NCBI GenBank assembly: GCA_965261195.1
Contig: CBDHDC010000001.1
Location: forward strand, 26,704 to 90,703
Direction: 5' to 3'
Source: Bin87 sp965261195
GTDB lineage: Bacteria; Chloroflexota; Dehalococcoidia; Lucifugimonadales; UBA3495
Length of the DNA: 64,000 nt
Part shown: positions 7,327-16,960 of the stretch, piece after piece
Layout of the letters: every line of letters starts with the position of its first letter
How positions within the stretch are numbered: the first letter of the stretch is position 1
Made by a program: the position numbers and the translations under genes
Notes under the pieces: model-generated
Seen by the model: the letters and a program-made list of their open reading frames with translations, nothing else
What the model was told of the DNA's origin: nothing
Databases searched by the model: none

Positions 7327-10300
7327 TTACCCCGCCACCCTGGTCTCCGTATCTCCCGCAGAGAATGCACTCATGTAAGCCAAGATAAGACTGCGGGTTC
7401 GGTAAGTGCCGAACTCGGCCTCGTCTTCCTTTTGCACGATGGGGAACGTGCTCAATATGTAGTCGGCGTCATCACGCGAAAGGCCGTAAAGACGGAAATA
7501 GAGTGCGTCGAGGCGAGCGCGCAGGTGTCGGCGCTCCTCCTCGTCCCAAATGAACGGCGGGCCGTCGCAGCCAAGGTCGCGAGCGAACGGGCCCATATCG
7601 TCGGCGGTATAGGTGAGCCGGAGCACGTGGTCCCGGACGAGGTCACGCGCAGTCGTCGTACCGAACTGCTGGCCGTAATCGTCAGGTGCAATGACGGGGA
7701 GCTGCTCTATGATGAACAAATTCAAAGTCTGGCCCTGTACTTTCTGCCGTGTCGCGAAGTCAAATACCATTGCGTTGAGATTGGCGGCCAGCAACCATTC
7801 ATTGCGATTTGCCTGTTGTGGCTTGAAAATCGGCACCTTGTTTCCGAATCCGACCGTGGGGAACAGAGCGGCGATAAACGTCCTCGCATTCGTGGAGGCG
7901 GTGATTTCCTTGAATCCGAGAACCCATTCCGTTCCAGAATCCCATCCGCAATCAGATGCCGGCACCCAGAACTGGGGCTCCGGCAACCAACCTGTATTGG
8001 CGTGTTCGGCGAGACTGGTTGCCCGCGGTTGAGCCGGCCGGTTCAGGTTTTGCGGATTCACGACCACACTGGCGGCCCGGTGGTCGAACGCCTGCACCAT
8101 CTTGCCCTCATACAGGGGCAGATACAGTTCCTCGCCCTTCTTCCAACGGTTACCTTCGACACGGTAGAATCCCTCGTTGTCCAGTTGCGCCGCAGTGCGG
8201 AACAGATGGGAGTCGTTGGTCATATGGAACATCGTGTGGTAACGCACCGGCCACGCCCTTCGTTCTCCACCGCCCGCCCGGTCCACCAATACCGGCTGCT
8301 GCTCATAGATGCGGCGCGTGATCTCAGCATCCCTTCGCGTGCGAAAAACCGGAGCTGTTCCGGTGTTGGGGTTCACCAGGTCGAAGTCCGCGGGGTCCAG
8401 CGCAAAGCAGCGTTCCGGATCCTCAATGGTATTGGAGTCGTGGAGGAAGAAGGCGCACCGGGTTTCACCGAATCGTCGCTCTTCACCGCCGAATATCAGT
8501 GCGCAGAACTTGAACCGGGAGTCCACATCGGGGAAGAAGGGTGGGAGGTCTGTGCCGAGACGCCGGTTCTCGAAGTCGAACAGGCCGCCCAGGCGCCCGC
8601 TAGTGGAAACGGACTTGAAGAACTTAGCCGCGGTCTTGTCGGCATAGATGCCCGACGGCGTCAGCAGCCCCACGATGCCATCGGGCTTGACCAACTCCAT
8701 GGCGCGTTCAATAAACAGCGAGTAGAGGTTGATGTCGCCGCCGCCGAGCAGGGGATAGTGTCCGGACGCGCGGACCATCTTGCCCAGGGTTTCGGCCCGT
8801 TCCTTCGCCGCGTCGAACTCGGACGCCAGGGGAGACCCGCTGGCGCGCAACCGGTCTACGCCGTTCTTCCGGGCGGCGGCGGTCGGAGCGTGGGCCAACT
8901 CCGGTGAGCGGGTGGCGAACCACTCCACCTCCTGCAGCTTGATCCGGTCCCAGGGCGGGTTGCCGATGACGGCGTCGAACCCGCCCTGGGGATGCGCGCT
9001 CTGCCAACTGTGCCAGACGCCGGGGAACGCGGCCTCCCAGTGCAGGAATCCCTCGCGCTCCGCGATGGACCTGGTCTCATTCCAAAGGTCGGTGAACGCT
9101 GACTCCAGGGGACTTCCGTCCGTAAACTCTCCCCGCGCCAGCAGGCTGTATGCTTCGTCCGGCTGCTCAGCGAGGGTGTCAACCAGCTGCGACTCGAAGG
9201 CTCGGCGCTCCCGCTGCTTCATGCCGGCGGTCAGCCAGCGCAAGCCGGTCAGGAGATCCAGCAGGCTGCGCAGGTCCGCTGTAGTATCCTCCACTTCCTG
9301 GAACAGGGTGGCCGACTGCCTGACCTCCACGATGTCGGCGTCGGACATCTCCTCGATACGCTCCATCCCATCCGTGGCGGCTTCCGCTCCGGTTATGGCT
9401 GAACTGGCGAACAGTCCGCCCAGACGGTTCAGTTCCGCAGTAGCTTCCATCACCCGCAGGCCGACCAGGGAGTCGCCGGAGCGCAGGTGGTGATCCAGAA
9501 AGGACAGCGGCGCGCCGACGGTGAAGCTGTGCAGCCACAGCGACACCTTAGCCAGTTCCACGGTCAGGGGGTTCTTGTCCGCACCGTAGATGCAGCGCTT
9601 GAGCACCATCCGCCGGATGATGGCCTGGTCGGTGAGTTGGGCCTGGTCCATCACCCAGTCCGCTGCCTGGGCCCGTTGGGCGATGTCCTGACGGATTGCG
9701 GCCACCCGCTCCACCAAAGGCGATACGTACTCGCCATCGAGCCACTCCGGAACCCCGGGCGCGTGTTCCACCATTTCAGCGATATAGTCGGACAGAAAAT
9801 CGACGGCGGTGACCAGAAAGTGGCCGCTGCCCATGGCCGGGTCGAGCACCTTGAGGTCCAGTACCGCCTCGGCCGGGTCCAGCTGCAGCAACTCGGCATA
9901 GCGCTCGGCTTTGGGCCTGGGGTCGCCAGCCAACTCAACAGCCTTCTCCACGAAAGCCGCCAGCCGCTCCTCTGCCAGGGGCTTCAGGGTCTGGTCCACA
10001 ATCAGATCGACCAGTTCCTGAGACGTGAAGAAGCTGCCGCTATCCTTGCGGGCGTAGCTGTTGGGGCGTGCGACGACCTTGCCATCGTCGTCCCAAACCG
10101 GCTCACGCTCCAGCAGGCGCTCGTAGATGGACCCCAACTGCTGGACCGACATATCTCGATAGTTGACGAAGCGCCGTCCCTCGGGGGTCTCGGTGTGGCT
10201 CAGGTCGTAGATTATCGGGGCAATCGCAGCATCGGGTAGACGGACGTTGGCCAACAGCGGAGCGGCCGCGTCGTTGAACAGGCCGCCGTTGTAGGGCGGC

Positions 10301-11349
10301 AGGCCGATGGCCGCGTCGCCCTGGTCAATGAGTTGGCTAAGCGTCATCAGGTGATCGTAGTAGTTAGTGGCTCGCGACGAGAGCGCCGAGCCGTCCGCCA
10401 TCCGGCGGGCGATATCGTCCCGGACCGGTTTCCGCAGGCCGTAATCCTCATATCGAGAGTCGTTGACAGGAAGCAGGCCGCGGTCCTCGGCGTAGAGCAC
10501 AAAGAGCAGTCGATAGAAGAGGATGAGCGCCGGCGCGCGGAGTTCCGCAAGCTCCTGCTGTTGTGTGTGCTCCGCCAGCGCCTGGACCAACCTCGGAAAG
10601 GCCCGCTCAAAGACCACGGCGGAGAGGTCCTGCGCCACCTGCTGTTCGTAACGCCGCCCCTCGGCCAGCGCCGTTTCCAGGAAGCTGACCGTGGCGCCCT
10701 CCTGCGCTTCGAATGAGTCGCGGCGGAATAGCAGGTAGAAGGTGCGGAGGCGGTCGGTATCGCCAGACTCCAGTATCTCGCCGAGGCTGGCCTCGAAGTA
10801 ACCGGTGGCCCGGGGACGGGCGCGGTAGTCGTAGAGACGCCATACGCCGCCGTTGGTCAGAACCCCCCACCTGATGCGGCCCTCCGACTCGACCTCGGCC
10901 GTCGACAAATACCTGACTATCTGATCATGGGGCGTCGTGGCCTGGCGCCGGCCGTCCTGACCGCGGGCGTCCAGGGGAAGACCGAACCGCTTGCTCTCTT
11001 CCACCACAACAGCATCGCGGTAACGCTCTTCCGCGCTAGCTCTGGCGATGGTCAGTTCCTTGGCGTCAGCATCGGGAAACAGCAGGAGGTCCGGAATGTC
11101 TTCGTTCCGGGAGGCGCCTTGCTGTGGCAGGTAATCGGTCCATCCCAGCAGCTCCAGAACGGGACGGATCAGCTCCTGCTCGGTTACTGCTTCATTGGGG
11201 TCCTGAGCTTGCGACAAAGCGTGGTAGCTCTGCCTGACGCCGTTCCGGAATGCCTCGAACTCCAACTCAGAGGCGACCGATGTGTGCCACTCCGGCGTGG
11301 CTTTGATGCCGTCGGCGAGGAAGTAGTCGGTGAGTAAGCTGCCAGCCAT
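7327..11349 (-). CDS. Type IIG-like restriction enzyme / N6-adenine methyltransferase
   Basis: 1340 residues. The N-terminus looks like a PD-(D/E)XK nuclease: IPDLLLF at residues 85-91 and VVVEESK at 114-120. The methyltransferase core has SAM motif I VLDPAMGSGHFLVTAV at about 501-516 and catalytic motif IV VIGNPPWDRIKL at about 794-804, the NPPW form typical of N6-adenine gamma-class enzymes. The region after about residue 1000 would be the target-recognition domain. One polypeptide that cuts and methylates fits Eco57I-type IIG enzymes; a BREX PglX or DISARM MTase role is less likely because no partner genes flank it. Transcribed alone; the upstream ribosome binding site is weak. Confidence 0.85.
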   Translation of the reverse strand: MAGSLLTDYFLADGIKATPEWHTSVASELEFEAFRNGVRQSYHALSQAQDPNEAVTEQELIRPVLELLGWTDYLPQQGASRNEDIPDLLLFPDADAKELTIARASAEERYRDAVVVEESKRFGLPLDARGQDGRRQATTPHDQIVRYLSTAEVESEGRIRWGVLTNGGVWRLYDYRARPRATGYFEASLGEILESGDTDRLRTFYLLFRRDSFEAQEGATVSFLETALAEGRRYEQQVAQDLSAVVFERAFPRLVQALAEHTQQQELAELRAPALILFYRLLFVLYAEDRGLLPVNDSRYEDYGLRKPVRDDIARRMADGSALSSRATNYYDHLMTLSQLIDQGDAAIGLPPYNGGLFNDAAAPLLANVRLPDAAIAPIIYDLSHTETPEGRRFVNYRDMSVQQLGSIYERLLEREPVWDDDGKVVARPNSYARKDSGSFFTSQELVDLIVDQTLKPLAEERLAAFVEKAVELAGDPRPKAERYAELLQLDPAEAVLDLKVLDPAMGSGHFLVTAVDFLSDYIAEMVEHAPGVPEWLDGEYVSPLVERVAAIRQDIAQRAQAADWVMDQAQLTDQAIIRRMVLKRCIYGADKNPLTVELAKVSLWLHSFTVGAPLSFLDHHLRSGDSLVGLRVMEATAELNRLGGLFASSAITGAEAATDGMERIEEMSDADIVEVRQSATLFQEVEDTTADLRSLLDLLTGLRWLTAGMKQRERRAFESQLVDTLAEQPDEAYSLLARGEFTDGSPLESAFTDLWNETRSIAEREGFLHWEAAFPGVWHSWQSAHPQGGFDAVIGNPPWDRIKLQEVEWFATRSPELAHAPTAAARKNGVDRLRASGSPLASEFDAAKERAETLGKMVRASGHYPLLGGGDINLYSLFIERAMELVKPDGIVGLLTPSGIYADKTAAKFFKSVSTSGRLGGLFDFENRRLGTDLPPFFPDVDSRFKFCALIFGGEERRFGETRCAFFLHDSNTIEDPERCFALDPADFDLVNPNTGTAPVFRTRRDAEITRRIYEQQPVLVDRAGGGERRAWPVRYHTMFHMTNDSHLFRTAAQLDNEGFYRVEGNRWKKGEELYLPLYEGKMVQAFDHRAASVVVNPQNLNRPAQPRATSLAEHANTGWLPEPQFWVPASDCGWDSGTEWVLGFKEITASTNARTFIAALFPTVGFGNKVPIFKPQQANRNEWLLAANLNAMVFDFATRQKVQGQTLNLFIIEQLPVIAPDDYGQQFGTTTARDLVRDHVLRLTYTADDMGPFARDLGCDGPPFIWDEEERRHLRARLDALYFRLYGLSRDDADYILSTFPIVQKEDEAEFGTYRTRSLILAYMSAFSAGDTETRVAG

Positions 11350-11751
11350 GTCAAATCCTGTTCAACCAGATCAGGGAGTACTTGCAGGGAAACTGCAGTA
11401 TCGTTGTCCGAGCCTATCTTTGGGGTCATTTGTCGCAGGCACCACGCGTCGATCAGTTTTGCCGGTTCACTTCCACTTTCATGGAAGTATTGAACCCTCT
11501 CCGTTACTGCGATGTGTCGGTTCGGTAGCTGGGGACATCAAACCTCTAGGATAACGGATTGTGCACCACCTGGTCAGTCGCCATCGCGGTAGCCACGGGG
11601 TTGGCGAAGGCGTTTCTCGTGCGCGATTCGCTCAGCATTTGTACCTGATTCAGGCCGGCCATGGCTGGCGCCTCTTATAAAAGGCTCAGTAAACTATACC
11701 CCCGCCTGGGGCGGCGTGCTCTCCGGCCAACGTTCCAGATGCAATCTGGTA
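11350..11751. other. Intergenic, no gene seen
   Basis: 402 bases between the restriction-methylase start and the dehydrogenase stop. It must hold the promoter of the restriction-methylase gene. No convincing protein, repeat or terminator was recognised. Confidence 0.45.
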
Positions 11752-12723
11752 TCAAAACCATTGGTCCTTATCGACCACGTTCAGCAGAGGCCTACCATCA
11801 TTGAACCGGATGCAGTTATCTATGAACAAATTGGTGCGCCGGTCTCCCAAGTAGGGGCCTCTTCCAGCCACATGAGGTGTAATCAAGACACCGGGTGTTT
11901 CCCAGAGCGGGTGGTCGGTGGGCAAAGGCTCGGTTTGGAACACGTCCAGCCCGGCTCCGGCTAACTGGCCTTGTTGTAAGGCTTCCACAAGTTCGTCCAG
12001 TATCACGGTGGCTCCCCTTCCAATGTTGATGAAGAATGCGCTGGACTTCATGCGCTGAAACTGATTGATCCCAAACAGTCCTTGAGTCTGAGGGGTCTCA
12101 GGGACGGTGACGATGACGAAGTCTCCTCTTGGCAGCAGGTCGTTAAGGGCTTCTGGCCGGTGCAACTCGCTAACACCGGGGGGTGGCTCGTCAACTCGAG
12201 GGTCTACCGCAATGACAGTCATGCCGAACTCGGCGCACAGACGGGCCGCTTCTCCACCGATGCCCCCGACTCCTACGATTACCACCGTGGCGTCCGGCAG
12301 ATGGATTGTCTGGTATCCTGGACTCCATTGTCGATTAAGTTGTCGAGGGATATAAACGTGTAATCCTCTAGCAAAAGCCAAAATGAACGACATGATATGG
12401 GCGCTGATGTGATCGCCGTAAATTTCCCGAGTGTTTGTCACCACAACATCGCTATCTATCAACGCCCGGTGATAATAGCCGGCCCTGGGACCAGCCTGAG
12501 GACAGGCAATCCATTTCAGGTTGTTAGCCCTTTCAAAGAGTTCAGGCGCTATATTCCCGAAGGCAGCGTCAACCTCGCCAATGACCTCCATGGCCTCTCC
12601 GACTGATTTGGATAGGTACACAATTACGTCCGGAATTTTATCCTTTAGCTTCTCAGGCCATGTGTCAACGTATGCCGTTTCTCCCTGTTCGGACGGGTTC
12701 AATATCAGCAGTTTAAACCCCAT
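11752..12723 (-). CDS. D-isomer-specific 2-hydroxyacid dehydrogenase
   Basis: 323 residues from the ATG giving MGFKLLILNPSEQGE; the longer upstream frame lacks similarity. NAD-binding motif VVIVGVGGIGGEAARLCAEF with Asp after the second strand (IAVDPR). Catalytic elements are in NIGRGATVILDELVEAL, GAGLDVFQTEPLPTDHPLW (Glu) and VLITPHVAG (the catalytic His). The family reduces 2-oxoacids such as glyoxylate, hydroxypyruvate or phosphonate-derived acids with NAD(P)H. Length is normal and it appears intact. It stands alone between the restriction gene and a decayed nitroreductase. Confidence 0.88.
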   Translation of the reverse strand: MGFKLLILNPSEQGETAYVDTWPEKLKDKIPDVIVYLSKSVGEAMEVIGEVDAAFGNIAPELFERANNLKWIACPQAGPRAGYYHRALIDSDVVVTNTREIYGDHISAHIMSFILAFARGLHVYIPRQLNRQWSPGYQTIHLPDATVVIVGVGGIGGEAARLCAEFGMTVIAVDPRVDEPPPGVSELHRPEALNDLLPRGDFVIVTVPETPQTQGLFGINQFQRMKSSAFFINIGRGATVILDELVEALQQGQLAGAGLDVFQTEPLPTDHPLWETPGVLITPHVAGRGPYLGDRRTNLFIDNCIRFNDGRPLLNVVDKDQWF

Positions 12724-12911
12724 AGCTTCAGTCCTCTCGGGTAGTACCAATTGGTGGACAAGTTTAGGTCGGGCTAATTTTAGCCCCAACATAGAACGAA
12801 GTCACCCAAAGGAATCTGATAGGATGGCGTCAACATAACAACACCCTCACGGGGAACACCGGCAACCAAACGCGGTCGCGAAGAAAGCTGGCCAACTTAA
12901 AAAGGCGTTAA

Positions 12912-13418
12912 CGGCCATCGCAGGGCATACCGGCAGACTTTTTAGGACAACCTGACGCTGCTCTCAATGATATTTATCTGATCGTGAACACTGTGGACGA
13001 CCTCCCATCTGGCGCATATGTGTTCCACCGAGACCTGAAGGCTCTGGAGCTGCTGAAAGAAGGAGACTGCCGCCGGCAAGCTGGTCATCTGGGGCTCGAT
13101 CAGCCGCTTCCGGCCGATGCCAGCGTCGACTTTTTCTTCATGACTAATCTGAATCCGATACTGGAGCGTTTTGGTAACCGGGGTTACCGGTTGGCTCAGC
13201 TGGATGCCAGTATCACAGCGGGCAAAATCTACCTGGCAGCCTATGCCCAAAGACTGGGGGCCTCTGGCCTGACGTTTTACGACGACCAAGTATCCGGATT
13301 CTTCTCGCCCCACGCGGAAGGTAAAAGCGTGATGTTCCTGGTGGCGCTGGGGAAGCGAGCCAGGCGTAGGCTAGTCACCCTCGACACCAGTCGGCTGAGG
13401 CAACAGCACAACTTGTAA
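12912..13418 (+). pseudogene. SagB-type nitroreductase, N-terminally truncated
   Basis: The frame opens after a TAA at 12909 without a credible start and encodes DIYLIVNTVDDLPSGAYVF, then GNRGYRLAQLDASITAGKIY, LAAYAQRLGASGLTFYDDQV and GKSVMFLVALGK. These are the C-terminal FMN-binding half of SagB/ThcOx-like nitroreductases. The N-terminal half is absent, so this is a remnant. A GTG at 12984 could allow translation of a short product but that would lack half of the flavin site. Confidence 0.65.
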
Positions 13419-13575
13419 AGGGCACCCCACTTAAGGAACTTGACCATCGCCGAGGAGTTGCCATACCTGGAGAGAGGACACACCTCTCCGAGACCAAGCG
13501 AGCAAATTTTAGAAGTAGAGACTATCAAGGTCCCAAAACCGTCAAGCTAGAAACCGGAGTCGAGGAGTGCTTTGC

Positions 13576-13968
13576 ATGAGAGTGTATTGGCGAAAGGTAA
13601 AAAGGGGAGAGACCCTGATTCTCAGTGACGAAAACGACGGCCATGAAGAGGAGCTTGGAGGGTTCCGAGACACCAAACGGGGCATCGACGCGTTGGCGAA
13701 GACTTTTAGCTACGACCCGAGCCGCTCCCGGAAGGGGTTCCCATCTATCGAAGAAGCCAAGGATTTCGTGGAGTCCTTCAGACCTTGGGAGCTATTCGGC
13801 ACCCAGGGCGTTACTGTCGACCCTGGGGTTAGGCCCGCCCTAGATTCGGCCACAACAGACACAGCGGCCACAACGGACACAGCGGGCACGCCAGACCAGC
13901 CGGCGCAGTCGATGGTGGCGGACCTGCGATCAACGAGAGGATGGTGGCAGTTCTGGAAGAAGAGTTAG
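13576..13968 (+). CDS. Hypothetical protein
   Basis: 130 residues starting MRVYWRKVKRGETLILSDEN. A folded-looking part (GGFRDTKRGIDALAKTFSYD, IEEAKDFVESFRPWELF) is followed by a Thr/Ala-rich linker with a TDTAATTDTAGT repeat and a tryptophan-rich end (RGWWQFWKKS). No family recognised. The ending with WWQFWKK could be an amphipathic or membrane-associated tail. Spacing and codon use look like a real gene but there is no supporting neighbour. Confidence 0.45.
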   Translation: MRVYWRKVKRGETLILSDENDGHEEELGGFRDTKRGIDALAKTFSYDPSRSRKGFPSIEEAKDFVESFRPWELFGTQGVTVDPGVRPALDSATTDTAATTDTAGTPDQPAQSMVADLRSTRGWWQFWKKS

Positions 13969-14088
13969 ACGCTCCATGACCCTCCCGCCAGAGACCCGCG
14001 CCAGTAGATGCCACTTGGCTTTGGTTTAGCCCGAATCCACCGAAAAGATGAGTGTCGCGGCGGGTTGAATGGGTAAGAAAGTGCTCCT

Positions 14089-14475
14089 GTGCGTCTGGGA
14101 TAATGGTTTTCGAGACAGAAAACCAGCCAGAAACAAGGAGCACCCAATAGATGCTGCCACGCCACCACCCCGACCGCATCCGCATCGCCTTCGACGACCA
14201 CCGCCTGGTCAACAATGCCGGGCTGATCCTTCCCGCCACGTTGGCCTTGCACCTGGGCCTGGGCGATGCGCCAGGCCGAGCCAATCCTGGCGATAAGATT
14301 TCGACTCTGGTGACCTCGGCGCTGGCGGGCGGCGACTGCATCGACGATGCCAATGTGTTGCGCACCGGCGGGACAGCCTGCACCCTGGGCAGTGTGGTCA
14401 AGGCGCCATCCACCCTGGGCACCTTCCTGCGCAGCTTCAGGTGGGGCCACGTCCGCCAGCTGGACCGGGTGAGCC
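14089..14475 (+). pseudogene. IS1380-family transposase, N-terminal fragment
   Basis: From the ATG at 14151 the frame reads MLPRHHPDRIRIAFDDHRLV, ATLALHLGLGDAPG, SALAGGDCIDDANVLRTGG and TLGTFLRSFRWGHVRQLDRV, matching the start of IS1380 transposases, with a short internal deletion before GDAPG. About 60 bases upstream is an A/T-containing stretch that could be the IS end. The remaining two thirds are missing and the sequence passes straight into an unrelated ribbon-helix-helix fragment. Confidence 0.7.
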
Positions 14476-14478
14476 GCC

Positions 14479-14616
14479 GATGTCACCGTGCTGCACTGCC
14501 GGATTCCCACGGAACTGCACCGCCGGCTGCGGCATCTGATGGTCGACGAGGGTCCCAGCGTCACGGCCCTGGTGATCGACTTTCTCGAGGAGGGGCTGCA
14601 GCAGAGAGGCCGATAG
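14479..14616 (+). pseudogene. Ribbon-helix-helix protein, C-terminal fragment
   Basis: The frame DVTVLHCRIPTELHRRLR, HLMVDEGPSVTALVIDFLEE, GLQQRGR-stop resembles small CopG/Arc-type DNA-binding proteins: a beta strand (VLHCRIP) and two helices. It has no start because the IS1380 fragment replaces the 5' end. It may be the end of an antitoxin or partition protein. Confidence 0.45.
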
Positions 14617-14729
14617 GCTGCGGCGGAGACCCTCCTGCATCTGGTGCGTCGGTGCGATGGTGTAGAGGAGTATTGGAGATCTGGACCTTGCGAGGCACCT
14701 GCGCGATCCAGGCAGCGGCGGCGGTATCC

Positions 14730-15023
14730 CATGTGTCCGACTCCAACACCAACGTTGACACCGACACCGGAACCAGGGGATGTCGGGACGCCGCCATCGC
14801 CCATCCGGACGCGGGCGATGGCCTCCTACAGCTTCATACAGCTCGAGTGGGACATCCCGGAGGGCAGCGGCATCACCAGCTGCCAGATCCTGTGGGGACC
14901 GGACGCAGACTCCCTGGCAGTCCTGCTGAACGACATCCACCGGGACGCCAAGGGGTTCGTGGAGCGGGGGGTGGAGCCAGAGACCTCCTGGCGGACGCGC
15001 TTGCAGCGGCAGCATCCGCCATA
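14730..15023 (+). pseudogene. Fibronectin type III domain remnant
   Basis: A Pro/Thr-rich linker (CPTPTPTLTPTPEPG) is followed by ASYSFIQLEWDIPEGSGIT, SCQILWGPDADSLAVLLN and ETSWRTRL, which match the strand pattern of an FN3 domain in large secreted bacterial proteins. The piece stops early and has no signal sequence, so it is a fragment of a larger surface protein gene. Confidence 0.5.
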
Positions 15024-15063
15024 ACCAAAAGGAATTGACGTAACAGGGGTTAAGCGAACCAAG

Positions 15064-15408
15064 ATGAAGTTGATTGCCCTGGCCCTGGTAGGCGTCCTGA
15101 TGGTGGTTACTGTCGCGTGTGGCGGGGAAGAGCCAACCCGCCACACGCCGCCGCCTCCCCAGTCGGCGCCGGTCCAAGAGGAGTACTCGCCAGAAATGAA
15201 GCAGTTCTGCGATAGGTTTGGGCGGTCGGTTGGCCAGTTGCGAGCGCAAGGTTACAGCAGTGAGGAATTGTTCCAAGCCCTGTTAGAGAAAGGATGGACT
15301 AGTACTCAGTCAACCGTGAAATCGCAGTATCTTTGGAACAGCGTAACCCCAGAGTGGTTGCCTATCGGGCCTTACCGAGGCCGCCGAACCCTTCGATTCC
15401 AAACATGA
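15064..15408 (+). pseudogene. Lipoprotein gene truncated by a MITE
   Basis: Starts MKLIALALVGVLMVVTVACG, a type II signal peptide with lipobox VAC at Cys19, followed by a Pro-rich linker and a helical segment (EMKQFCDRFGRSVGQLRAQG, YSSEELFQALLEKGW). At 15300 the GTACTCAGTCAA end of a 115-bp element enters; the last 36 codons are transposon sequence. The original C-terminus is lost. Function unknown. Confidence 0.65.
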
Positions 15409-15416
15409 CTGAACAC
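15302..15416. mobile_element. MITE family 1 (115 bp), copy a
   Basis: Ends are GTACTCAGTCAACCGTG and CATGACTGAACAC, bounded by TA at 15300-15301 and 15417-15418. A second copy of equal length is at 28621-28735. The ends resemble the resident IS630 termini (GTAGTCAGTCAA), so that transposase could have moved it. Confidence 0.75.
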
Positions 15417-15566
15417 TAAACTAAAGCCAAGGTGGGATGTGCATTTAAGTGGCGATGATGATCATCTGGGTTACGCCGGTGAATCCCCCTCATCCGTACT
15501 TGGAGAATGACCCGGCTCCGTCGTCTGACCCTCACCGTCTGCGCATTTCACCTTGGCTTCAGTTTA
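15417..15566. mobile_element. MITE family 2, core A, copy 1 (150 bp)
   Basis: Terminal inverted repeats TAAACTAAAGCCAAGGTG and CACCTTGGCTTCAGTTTA, counting the TA. The core matches, in reverse orientation, the element at 29237-29385. No coding capacity. Confidence 0.78.
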
Positions 15567-15680
15567 GTACTCAGTCACGTCAGGAATGAAAGTTTCCGAA
15601 AGGCTCCTTGGAAGACGCGCCATGTTGACACACGAAGAAACTTCAAAAATGACCCTTGCATTCCAAACATGACTGACTAC
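15567..15680. mobile_element. MITE family 3 (114 bp), copy a
   Basis: Ends GTACTCAGTCACGTC and ACATGACTGACTAC, bounded by TA (15565-15566, shared with the previous element; 15681-15682). A copy of exactly the same length is at 24444-24557. Ends again resemble the IS630 termini. Confidence 0.78.
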
Positions 15681-15682
15681 TA

Positions 15683-15809
15683 GTACCGGTTCCAGATAGT
15701 CTTGTCGATACTGGAAAGTCACTTCCAACTGTGGATTCCAGCTTGCGCGGGAACGACGGGCAGGTGAAACGGGTATCTGGTATAAGGCATATTCAAGTGG
15801 AAACGGTAC
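15683..15809. mobile_element. MITE family 4 (127 bp), copy a
   Basis: Ends GTACCGGTTCCAGATAG and CAAGTGGAAACGGTAC are inverted repeats, bounded by TA at 15681-15682 and 15810-15811. The second copy (24560-24686) has the same length but the opposite orientation relative to the neighbouring family 3 element. Confidence 0.78.
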
Positions 15810-15815
15810 TAGTAG

Positions 15816-16472
15816 TCAGTCAATCTTGGAATCAAAGAGATAGAGACGGTGAAGTTTGGAACGGGCGTCTTGGGTGTTGAACTGCCAGTTAATGGTGGTC
15901 TGGGCGGCGTTGCGCTCCGTCACCAGGGCCTGGACTTCCCGCTGCAGCGTCTCCTCATCGGCCAGGCGCCTCTTGAGGCAGCAGCGGGACAGCACGCTGA
16001 ACTCGATCTCCGCCATGTTCAGCCAACTGCCATGCTTGGGGGTGTAGTGGAACTCCAACCGTTTCGCAATCCGCCAGGCTTCGGCCGCTGGGAACGTCTC
16101 GTACAGGGACGCCGTGCGATGGGTGTTGAGATTGTCCAGGACCACCCGTACCACCGGGACCTCCGGATAGGCTTCATCCACCAGCCAGCGCATCTGATGG
16201 GCGAAGTCCTGCATCGTGCGCCGCTGGGTCACCGCCACCTGCCGCCAACCCGCCAACGGCTCACAGGCCATAAACAGGTTGCGCGTGCCCTCCCGCCGGT
16301 ACTCGTAGTCCTGCCGCAGGGGGATCCCAGGCCGAGCCGGGAGCGCCGGCCGCGTCTCCGCCAACAATTGGGAGGAGGTCTCGTCGAAGCAGACCACCGG
16401 CCTCTGGGAGTCATAGGGTTCGGCGTACAGGTCCAGCACGTCCTCCATGTGGGCCACGAACTCGGCGCTCAC
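15816..16472 (-). CDS. IS630-family transposase, DDE domain (orfB, copy 2)
   Basis: 218 residues closely related to copy 1, with the triad in VVCFDETS, VRVVLDNLNTH and SWLNMAEIEF. It is expected to be fused to the HTH domain through frameshifting at the homopolymer at 16516-16521. That run is A6 on the coding strand here, whereas the other two copies have A7, which puts the two frames in a different register and may make this copy defective. Confidence 0.85.
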   Translation of the reverse strand: MSAEFVAHMEDVLDLYAEPYDSQRPVVCFDETSSQLLAETRPALPARPGIPLRQDYEYRREGTRNLFMACEPLAGWRQVAVTQRRTMQDFAHQMRWLVDEAYPEVPVVRVVLDNLNTHRTASLYETFPAAEAWRIAKRLEFHYTPKHGSWLNMAEIEFSVLSRCCLKRRLADEETLQREVQALVTERNAAQTTINWQFNTQDARSKLHRLYLFDSKID

Positions 16473-16960
16473 CTTGGGAATGCACCACTCCCGCTTCTGC
16501 CAGGGCTTGAGGATGTTTTTTCAAGTGCAGCCGCACTGTCTCATGGGACAGCGATGGCGCCAGCCCCAATTCCACCACTTTGCCGGCCAGCAGCCGCAGG
16601 GTCCAGTGGCCGTGGCCTTCCGGCGCCGGGCTGCAGGCCAGAGCGATCAGGTGGGCCTCCCCCCGGTCGTCCAGCTTCCGGCGCCGGTGGGCCTGGGACC
16701 GGTCCTTGAGCGCCCCGTCCACGCCATCCTCGGCGAAGCGCCGCTTGATCCGGTACACCGTGCCGTCAACCACGTCCAGGGCTTGGGCCACCTGGGGTTG
16801 CAGGCCAACCCTGGCCGGTCTTGATCAGGATGCGGGCCCGCGTAACCACCCGGGCAGCGCTCTTGCCAGCCCGAACCAGATGCTCCAATTGGTCCCGCTG
16901 CTCCGCAGTCAGCCGGACTCCATACTTTTCCCTGACCATACCGCCACCTCCCAGCAACAC
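16473..16960 (-). pseudogene. IS630 orfA (HTH domain), frameshifted
   Basis: Starts MVREKYGVRLTAEQRDQLEH at 16960 and continues to ILIKTGQGWP. An extra base in GCAACCCCAGG then shifts the frame; the rest (QVAQALDVVDGTVYRIKRRF, GHGHWTLRLLAGKVVELGLA, SHETVRLHLKK) follows in another frame. The first half is a homeodomain-like HTH and the second a linker winged-HTH, as usual for IS630/Tc1-like transposases. As written it cannot give a full-length protein. Confidence 0.75.

Noticed and set aside
7084..8907. 607-codon open frame on the plus strand opposite the restriction-methylase gene
   Set aside because: It is a GC-rich antisense shadow; the minus-strand frame has clear methyltransferase and nuclease motifs.
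7327..11349. Calling the solitary methylase a BREX PglX
   Set aside because: No BREX partners flank it and the N-terminal PDLLLF/EESK region fits a nuclease-methylase (type IIG) enzyme better.
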